Made by a program: the position numbers and the translations under genes. The notes beneath the pieces are model-generated. The model searched no databases and had not been told where the DNA came from. It worked only from the letters and a program-made list of their open reading frames with translations. This document shows positions 23,618 to 27,738 of a stretch of DNA of 27,738 nt, piece by piece. How positions within the stretch are numbered: position 1 is the stretch's first letter; the number at the start of each line of letters is the position of its first letter. Source of the DNA: Bacilli bacterium (GTDB lineage: Bacteria; Bacillota_I; Bacilli_A; RF39; UBA660); NCBI GenBank assembly GCA_028703035.1, contig JAQVNR010000010.1:1-27738 (forward strand), written 5' to 3'.

Positions 23618-23946
23618 TTTTGCATCCCTATTTTAATTAAATTAATTAAACTTTCTTTCATTTCTTGATAAGACAAACCTACACATGATTTCCTAACTAT
23701 TATAATATAATCTAAATCTTTTTGAAATAGATTTTGCGAATCTTTTATAATTTCTTTTGTGCGTCGTTTAAGTAAGTTGCGAGTAACAGCATTTCCGAGG
23801 CTTGTTCCAACAGCGATTCCAAATCTATTTTCAAGCTGTACCTTTTTAGAAAAGTGAAGAACAAAAAAAGAATTTTTAATATATTTTGTAGTTTTAATAA
23901 ATTTATCAAACTCTTGTTTATTTTTTATTCTCTTTGATTTTTTCAT
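23614..23946 (-). CDS. rnpA: Ribonuclease P protein component
   Basis: RnpA is the protein subunit of RNase P, which matures tRNA 5' ends together with the catalytic RNA. At 110 residues it is standard size. It has the basic N-terminus KKSKRIKNKQEFDKF, the RNR-like motif region FGIAVGTSLGNAVTRNLLKRRTKEI, and the C-terminal DYIIIVRKSC. It is preceded by a leader element duplicated at murA and by the rpmH terminator. It may therefore have its own promoter or depend on readthrough. It overlaps yidC by 4 bases. Confidence 0.96.
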   Translation of the reverse strand: MKKSKRIKNKQEFDKFIKTTKYIKNSFFVLHFSKKVQLENRFGIAVGTSLGNAVTRNLLKRRTKEIIKDSQNLFQKDLDYIIIVRKSCVGLSYQEMKESLINLIKIGMQK

Positions 23947-24013
23947 TATTAACTAACATTCCTTTCTTTGTCCTTTCAGTGATGGAAAGGAATAAATTGA
24001 TTTAAAAAATTTT
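23947..24013 (-). promoter_or_regulatory. Duplicated leader element, copy B (rnpA)
   Basis: This is the partner of the murA leader at 10948-11013. The stem CCTTTC (23990-23985) with GAAAGG (23977-23972) encloses a 7-nt loop, then ACAAA and GAAAGGAATG with the Shine-Dalgarno (23966-23957), ending GTTAGTTA before the start. Here ATTCCTTTC could form nine base pairs with GAAAGGAAT at the ribosome site, competing with the short stem. No known riboswitch is recognised. Confidence 0.5.
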
Positions 24014-24036
24014 ATTATCTTCTTTGAAAAATATCA

Positions 24037-24061
24037 AAAAACCACAAAATAGAGTGGTTTA
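24037..24061 (-). terminator. Terminator after rpmH
   Basis: The minus strand reads AAACCAC (24060-24054), a loop, GTGGTTT (24045-24039) and TTTT, overlapping the rpmH stop codon. It would reduce transcription into rnpA and keep L34 in excess. Confidence 0.7.
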
Positions 24062-24181
24062 TTTTGAAAGAACTTTACGTCCTTTTTTTCTACGCAACTT
24101 TAATATTTTTGTTTTCTTACGAGCAAAAAAACCTTGTTTTTTATTTTTTTTACGATTATTTCTTTGAAATGTTCTTTTCAT
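24059..24181 (-). CDS. rpmH: 50S ribosomal protein L34
   Basis: This 40-residue, highly basic protein begins MKRTFQRNNRKKNKKQGFFA and ends RRKKGRKVLSK, matching L34 (MKRTFQPNNRKR to KGRKVLSA). It lacks about four residues in the middle compared with the Bacillus 44-residue form. GGAGGTG stands 6 nt before the ATG, and a strong promoter is upstream. It heads the oriC-left operon, divergent from dnaA, as in most bacteria. Confidence 0.96.
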   Translation of the reverse strand: MKRTFQRNNRKKNKKQGFFARKKTKILKLRRKKGRKVLSK

Positions 24182-24214
24182 TTTTTGCACCTCCACATCT
24201 GCTTTAGCGTTTTT

Positions 24215-24243
24215 ATTATATTACATCATTATAATTAAGTCAA
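24215..24243 (-). promoter_or_regulatory. rpmH promoter
   Basis: The minus strand has TTGACT (24243-24238), a 17-bp spacer and a perfect TATAAT (24220-24215). Confidence 0.75.
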
Positions 24244-24299
24244 CCCACGTTATTAAAGGTATTTTTAACTTTTTTTATGGAAATTGTTAACATCTTTTT

Positions 24300-24395
24300 T
24301 TATTGTTAATTTAATTTTGTGGAAATTGTTAAAAACTGAATATTTATCCAGTATTATATGAGTTATTATGTTGATAACTATGTTAATAACTTGTT
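24300..24395. other. oriC: oriC, left part: cluster of DnaA-box-like 9-mers upstream of dnaA
   Basis: Between rpmH and dnaA several 9-mers are close to TTATCCACA or its complement TGTGGATAA: TGTGGAAAT (24318), TTATCCAGT (24344), TGTTGATAA (24369, one mismatch) and TGTTAATAA (24381). All coding direction changes here, rpmH leftwards and dnaA rightwards, as expected of an origin. None is a perfect box, which is common in very AT-rich genomes. The remaining spacer holds the rpmH and dnaA promoters. Confidence 0.65.
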
Positions 24396-24443
24396 AGAAA
24401 CATAAAAAATAATAATGAGGGCTTTCTTTTTTAACAAAAAAGC

Positions 24444-24472
24444 TTTACAATTAGGTTAGTTAGGAAAATAAT
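24444..24472 (+). promoter_or_regulatory. dnaA promoter
   Basis: TTTACA (24444-24449), a 17-bp spacer and AATAAT (24467-24472) lie just ahead of GGGGTGG and the dnaA ATG. The upstream DnaA-box-like repeats would allow autoregulation. Confidence 0.45.
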
Positions 24473-24491
24473 TGCAAAGCGGGGTGGTTAA

Positions 24492-25838
24492 ATGAATAAT
24501 AATGAAGTTTTATGGAATAATTTTTTAGAGGTTTTAAAAACTAAGATTTCTTCTGTTTCTTTTGATACTTGGTTTAAAGATACTAAACTAATAAAAAAAG
24601 AAAATAGTAAGTTGTTAATTCAAGTTCCGATGACTTTCCATAAAAGTTTTTTAAATGACACTTATTATGATTTAATTGATGAAATTATTACAAATATTAC
24701 TGGAAATAGTTTTGATTTAGAATTTATTGTTGAAGACCAAAGCACAGAAGATGAAGATGAAAAAATAGATATAAATATTATTTATAATCATATAAATTCT
24801 AATTTAAATCCTAAATATACATTTGCAAATTTTGTAATAGGAGAGAGTAATCGTTTTGCTCAAACTGCAGCTGTGGCTGTTGCTGAACAACCAGGAAAAA
24901 TATATAATCCATTATTTATTCATGGGAAAAGTGGACTTGGTAAAACCCATTTAATGCACGCTATAGGAAATTATGTTACAGAAAATAGTGAAAAAAAAGT
25001 TTTATATGTAACTAGTGAAGAATTTATATCTGATTTTATAGGAATTAATAAAAAACAAGGTAATAATTATGATATAGTTGACCATTTTAAAAAAAAGTAT
25101 AGAAATATTGATATATTATTAATAGATGATATTCAATTTTTAGGAGGTGCTGAAAAAACCCAACATGAATTTTTTCATACTTTTAATACATTATATGATT
25201 CTAATAAACAAATTATAATTAGTTCTGATCGTTCACCAGATGATTTAAAATTACTTGAAGATAGACTTAGAACCCGGTTTAGATGGGGATTGACAGTAGA
25301 TATTTATCCACCAAATTTTGAATTAAGATGTAAAATTCTTAAAGATAAAATGACAGGTCATGAAGTTGCAAGTCTTATAAAAGAAGAAGTTATTGAATAT
25401 ATTGCTACTAATTGTGAAAATGATGTTCGACATTTAGAAGGGGCAATTACAAGATTATATGCATATTCAGCTATTATGAACCCAAAAGAAATAAATTTAG
25501 ATTTTGCTATTGAAGCTTTAAAAGATTATATAGGTAAATCAATATATATTAATAATAATATAACTAAAATTCAAAAAGCTGTTGCTGATTATTATAAAAT
25601 AACTATCGAAGATTTAAAAAGTAAAAAAAGAACTACTAATATAAGTTATCCAAGACATATTGCTATATACTTATGTAGGATGACAACTGAAGAAACTACC
25701 ACAAAAATAGGATTAGAATTTGGAAATAGAGATCATTCGACAGTATTATATTCTTATGATAAAATTAATTATGAACTTAAAGATAATAATAAGTTAAAAA
25801 TTATTTTAGAAGAGATTAAAAATAATATTGTTAATTAA
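24492..25838 (+). CDS. dnaA: Chromosomal replication initiator protein DnaA
   Basis: DnaA is the AAA+ initiator that binds oriC and opens the duplex. It is 448 residues long and full length. Domain I is about 1-80 and an acidic linker (domain II, STEDEDEKID) is short. Domain III has Walker A GKSGLGKT (145-152), LLIDDIQF (Walker B) and the arginine-finger segment. Domain IV ends with the DNA-binding signature FGNRDHSTVLYSYDKI. The ATG follows GGGGTGG. It is flanked on both sides by DnaA-box-like repeats, the bipartite layout seen in Bacillus. Confidence 0.98.
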   Translation: MNNNEVLWNNFLEVLKTKISSVSFDTWFKDTKLIKKENSKLLIQVPMTFHKSFLNDTYYDLIDEIITNITGNSFDLEFIVEDQSTEDEDEKIDINIIYNHINSNLNPKYTFANFVIGESNRFAQTAAVAVAEQPGKIYNPLFIHGKSGLGKTHLMHAIGNYVTENSEKKVLYVTSEEFISDFIGINKKQGNNYDIVDHFKKKYRNIDILLIDDIQFLGGAEKTQHEFFHTFNTLYDSNKQIIISSDRSPDDLKLLEDRLRTRFRWGLTVDIYPPNFELRCKILKDKMTGHEVASLIKEEVIEYIATNCENDVRHLEGAITRLYAYSAIMNPKEINLDFAIEALKDYIGKSIYINNNITKIQKAVADYYKITIEDLKSKKRTTNISYPRHIAIYLCRMTTEETTTKIGLEFGNRDHSTVLYSYDKINYELKDNNKLKIILEEIKNNIVN

Positions 25839-25950
25839 TGTTAATAATATATAATTTATTAACATTATAAAAACCCTTTTAAATAGGGAATAAAATAGAG
25901 ATGTTAACAAAATTAACATTAATAATAATAATATATAAAAGAAAGAAGGA
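25839..25950. other. oriC: oriC, right part: dnaA-dnaN spacer with boxes and AT-trinucleotide run
   Basis: The spacer carries TGTTAATAA (25839), TTATTAACA (25856) and TGTTAACAA (25902), all two or so mismatches from the DnaA box. It then has a repeated TAA/AAT run (about 25915-25935) made only of A and T. In Bacillus the unwinding element with its DnaA-trios lies in this spacer. The run is a candidate for that element by position and composition. CCC and GGG arms at 25874-25888 could form a weak hairpin. Confidence 0.6.
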
Positions 25951-25956
25951 ATAAAT

Positions 25957-27072
25957 ATGAAATTATTAATTGAAAAAGAAATATTATTAGAAAGTTTAAC
26001 TAATGTAATGAGAGCTATATCTCCGAGAAATATAATACCAATTTTAAATGGAGTTAAATTTGATTTAGAAAAAGAAGGATTATATATAACTGCAAGTGAT
26101 AGTGATATTACTATAAAAACTTTTATAGAGAAAAAAAAGATAAAAAATATAAATAAAACCGGTAGTATTATAATTCAAAGTAAATATTTACTTGATATAA
26201 TAAGAAAAATGCCTAATACTGACATAAATATAGAAGTAGTAGATGGATTAAAAATAATTATTAATACTGAAAATATTATTTACAATTTAAACTGTTTAAA
26301 TACAGAGGATTATCCTTCAATTGAACTAGAGGAAATTAAGAATCCAATAATAATATCAAGTAAAAATTTAAAGAAGATTATTAATCAAACTTTATTTGCA
26401 GTTTCTACACAAGAATCAAGACCCTTACTAACTGGTTTAAATTTAAAAATTAATAACAATATTTTAGAATGTACTGCCACTGACTCATATCGTCTTGCTA
26501 AAAAAACATTAATATTAGATAAAAATTATGAGAATTATGATTTAGTAATACCAGGTCGTAACATTAGTGAATTAGATAAATTATTATCAATTGAAAATAA
26601 TGTTGAAATTCACCCATTTACTAACAAAATATTATTTAAATATAATAATTATTTATTCCAATCAAATTTATTAAGTGGAACTTATCCTAATACAGAAAAT
26701 TTAATACCAACCAATTTTGAAATAATTTCAACTACTTCATTAAATGATTTTTATCACGCTATTGATCGTGTAGCCCTTCTAACTCAAAATAAAGATAAAA
26801 ATACTATTAAAATAGAAACTGCTGATACAACTATTTTAATTACTTCAAATGCCAGTGAAATAGGTAAAGTTGAAGAAACGGTTATTATAAATAAAAATAG
26901 TTCTGATAATTTATCAATTTCCTTTTGCTCAAAATATATGTTAGAAGCATTAAGAGCTTTTGATGAAAAAGAATTATTAATATTATTAAATACAGATTCT
27001 AGCCCAATTGTATTAAAATCAATAACAGATGAATCTTTGATTCAGTTAATTTTACCAATTAAAACCTATTAA
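25957..27072 (+). CDS. dnaN: DNA polymerase III sliding clamp (beta subunit)
   Basis: The beta clamp encircles DNA and tethers the polymerase. The 371-residue chain is standard length with three repeated clamp domains (about 1-125, 126-245, 246-371). Recognisable parts are ASDSDITIK near residue 47, ECTATDSYRLA in the second domain, and a C-terminus ending PIKTY, close to the usual P-[MV]-R-x-Y-style end of the family. AGAAGGA stands before the ATG. It follows dnaA across the spacer with oriC elements. Confidence 0.97.
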   Translation: MKLLIEKEILLESLTNVMRAISPRNIIPILNGVKFDLEKEGLYITASDSDITIKTFIEKKKIKNINKTGSIIIQSKYLLDIIRKMPNTDINIEVVDGLKIIINTENIIYNLNCLNTEDYPSIELEEIKNPIIISSKNLKKIINQTLFAVSTQESRPLLTGLNLKINNNILECTATDSYRLAKKTLILDKNYENYDLVIPGRNISELDKLLSIENNVEIHPFTNKILFKYNNYLFQSNLLSGTYPNTENLIPTNFEIISTTSLNDFYHAIDRVALLTQNKDKNTIKIETADTTILITSNASEIGKVEETVIINKNSSDNLSISFCSKYMLEALRAFDEKELLILLNTDSSPIVLKSITDESLIQLILPIKTY

Positions 27073-27098
27073 AAATAAAGAAATTTATTTTTTTTTAT
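27071..27098 (+). terminator. Possible AT-only terminator after dnaN
   Basis: AAAAATAAA-GAAA-TTTATTTTT is a perfect 9-bp A/T stem with a GAAA loop, followed by more T residues, directly at the dnaN stop. The lack of GC makes it weak. Confidence 0.4.
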
Positions 27099-27119
27099 TT
27101 TTTCTTCAACATTCGTTAA

Positions 27120-27128
27120 TTATCAACA
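27120..27128 (+). promoter_or_regulatory. DnaA-box-like site upstream of comK
   Basis: TTATCAACA has one mismatch to TTATCCACA. It lies about 20 bases ahead of a TGT-TATAAG extended -10-like sequence in front of comK. The dnaN-comK spacer otherwise holds only the AT hairpin and a T-rich stretch. Confidence 0.4.
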
Positions 27129-27179
27129 AAATTTGCTAAACAATAATGTTATAAGGGAAACTGGTTAGGGGGTGATTTG

Positions 27180-27626
27180 ATGCAAGATTATGAAATAAAC
27201 GAAAAAACTCTTGCTATTTTACCATTTAGTAATAACAAATCAATTATTTATGAGGATAAAGATTGTTATGTTTTAGAAAAATCAGTAAATAAAATAATGG
27301 ATGCAAGTTGTCGTTATTATGGAAGTTCAATTGAAGGAAGACAAAAAGGTACAGCAAATTTAACTGGTATAACTTATAAAGCACCAATAATTGTTTCAGA
27401 AGAGAATAATGTTATTTTTTTTCCAACTACATCACCAAGACTTAAAGAATGTTCTTGGATTAGTTTAAATAATATTAATAAAATTCATGTAAAAAATGAT
27501 AAAATAATATTAGAATTTTTAAACAAAGAAAAGTTAGAATTATTAATATCAGAAAATATAATTAAAAATCAAATTTTAAAAGCATCTTTATTAGAATCAA
27601 CAATCCGAAAAAGAAATAAAATTTAA
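27180..27626 (+). CDS. comK: ComK family competence transcription factor
   Basis: ComK is the master activator of competence genes in Bacilli. The 148-residue product has the family core: YEINEKTLAILP at the start, then VNKIMDASCRYYGSSIEGR (Bacillus: IVDRSCRFFGSSYAGR), a GTANLTGITYKAPIIV strand, and FFPTTSPRLKECSWISL. It is about 44 residues shorter than B. subtilis ComK, lacking the C-terminal tail. The start is ATG at 27180, 7 nt after AGGGGG; a TTG one codon earlier is less well placed. It lies directly after dnaN, an unusual place. Family membership is clear from the core; whether it controls DNA uptake genes here is not shown by the window. Confidence 0.88.
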   Translation: MQDYEINEKTLAILPFSNNKSIIYEDKDCYVLEKSVNKIMDASCRYYGSSIEGRQKGTANLTGITYKAPIIVSEENNVIFFPTTSPRLKECSWISLNNINKIHVKNDKIILEFLNKEKLELLISENIIKNQILKASLLESTIRKRNKI

Positions 27627-27636
27627 CGAACTTTCC

Positions 27637-27665
27637 TTTCAAATAGCAATATTTTATGTTACAAT
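27637..27665 (+). promoter_or_regulatory. Promoter of the gene at the right edge
   Basis: TTTCAA (27637-27642), a 17-bp spacer and TACAAT (27660-27665), with TG before the -10. The expected start of transcription coincides with the hairpin that follows. Confidence 0.45.
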
Positions 27666-27670
27666 TTAAA

Positions 27671-27700
27671 TAGGTATATGTGTACTAGTATACCTATTTT
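27671..27700 (+). terminator. Hairpin with T-tract between comK and the next gene
   Basis: TAGGTATA (27671-27678) pairs with TATACCTA (27689-27696), and TTTTATTATT follows. It can end comK transcripts. Because a promoter lies just upstream, it could also sit at the very 5' end of the next transcript. Confidence 0.6.
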
Positions 27701-27731
27701 ATTATTATTTTAGCTTAGAAGAGGGTAATAA

Positions 27732-27738
27732 ATGCAAG
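27732..27738 (+). CDS. Start of a gene cut by the window edge
   Basis: GAGGG stands 6 nt before ATG-CAA-G, with a promoter and hairpin upstream. Only Met-Gln is visible, so the product cannot be named. In Bacillus-type origins an S4-domain protein, recF or gyrB might follow, but nothing here decides that. Confidence 0.4.

Noticed and set aside
16687..24181. parS sites (TGTTTCACGTGAAACA-like) in the origin region
   Set aside because: No recognisable match was found by eye; the only palindromic partition-type site seen is the Noc-like ATTTCCTGGGAAAT.
1..27738. CRISPR arrays, tRNA or rRNA genes, intact insertion sequences
   Set aside because: No spaced direct repeats, cloverleaf or rRNA sequence, transposase ORFs or terminal inverted repeats were seen on either strand.
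1..27738. Reassignment of TGA to Trp (Mycoplasma/Spiroplasma code)
   Set aside because: Conserved Trp positions use TGG, and murA and spoIIID end at TGA at the expected lengths.

Overview
The window is the origin-proximal part of a strongly AT-rich genome from a Gram-positive, Bacilli-type bacterium. TGA is a normal stop and Trp is read from TGG, so this is the standard bacterial code and not the Mycoplasma one. Gene order is the classic Bacillus arrangement. It runs rpmH-rnpA-yidC-jag-mnmE-mnmG-rsmG-noc on the minus strand to the left of oriC, and dnaA-dnaN on the plus strand to the right. A second Bacillus-like block follows further left: rpoE(delta)-prfA-prmC-spoIIR-mntP, murA, rpmE, rpiB, DUF1146, spoIID, spoIIQ, spoIIID and a gene in the mbl position. 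Four sporulation genes (spoIIR, spoIID, spoIIQ, spoIIID), a pyruvate:ferredoxin oxidoreductase and a ComK homologue suggest an anaerobic, uncultured Bacilli lineage related to the Erysipelotrichia/RF39-type clades that keeps, or recently kept, endospore formation. The exact taxon cannot be settled from this window.

Layout. 1-2761: DUF975 membrane protein and recG. 2793-2926: a plus-strand promoter, three hairpins and a terminator that look like an unannotated small RNA. 2918-6229: nifJ. 6290-8884: sporulation cluster. 8877-14489: rpiB, rpmE, murA and the rpoE-prfA-prmC-spoIIR-mntP operon. 14758-16680: a class A penicillin-binding protein, the only head-on gene left of the origin. 16687-24181: noc to rpmH, the oriC-left operon. 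24182-25956: bipartite oriC around dnaA. 25957-27738: dnaN, comK and the first codons of a further gene.

The most notable observations are these. (1) Three genes (spoIID, spoIIID and the ORF after spoIIID) have no usable ATG, GTG or TTG start, and spoIIR has only a badly placed GTG. Each of the four has a Shine-Dalgarno sequence 6-8 nt before an ATT or ATA, which restores the family N-terminus in three of them. (2) The ORF after spoIIID sits exactly in the mbl slot and looks like a halved, degenerate MreB/Mbl actin. (3) There is a candidate small RNA between nifJ and recG. (4) A roughly 65-nt leader, with a conserved stem and variable loop that can compete for the Shine-Dalgarno, is duplicated upstream of murA and rnpA. 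(5) A one-mismatch Noc-binding site overlaps the mnmE promoter, and a relic resembling a group II intron 3' end lies in the mnmE leader. (6) comK follows dnaN directly.

All calls come from reading motifs, gene order and base pairing by eye. No database search or folding program was run.
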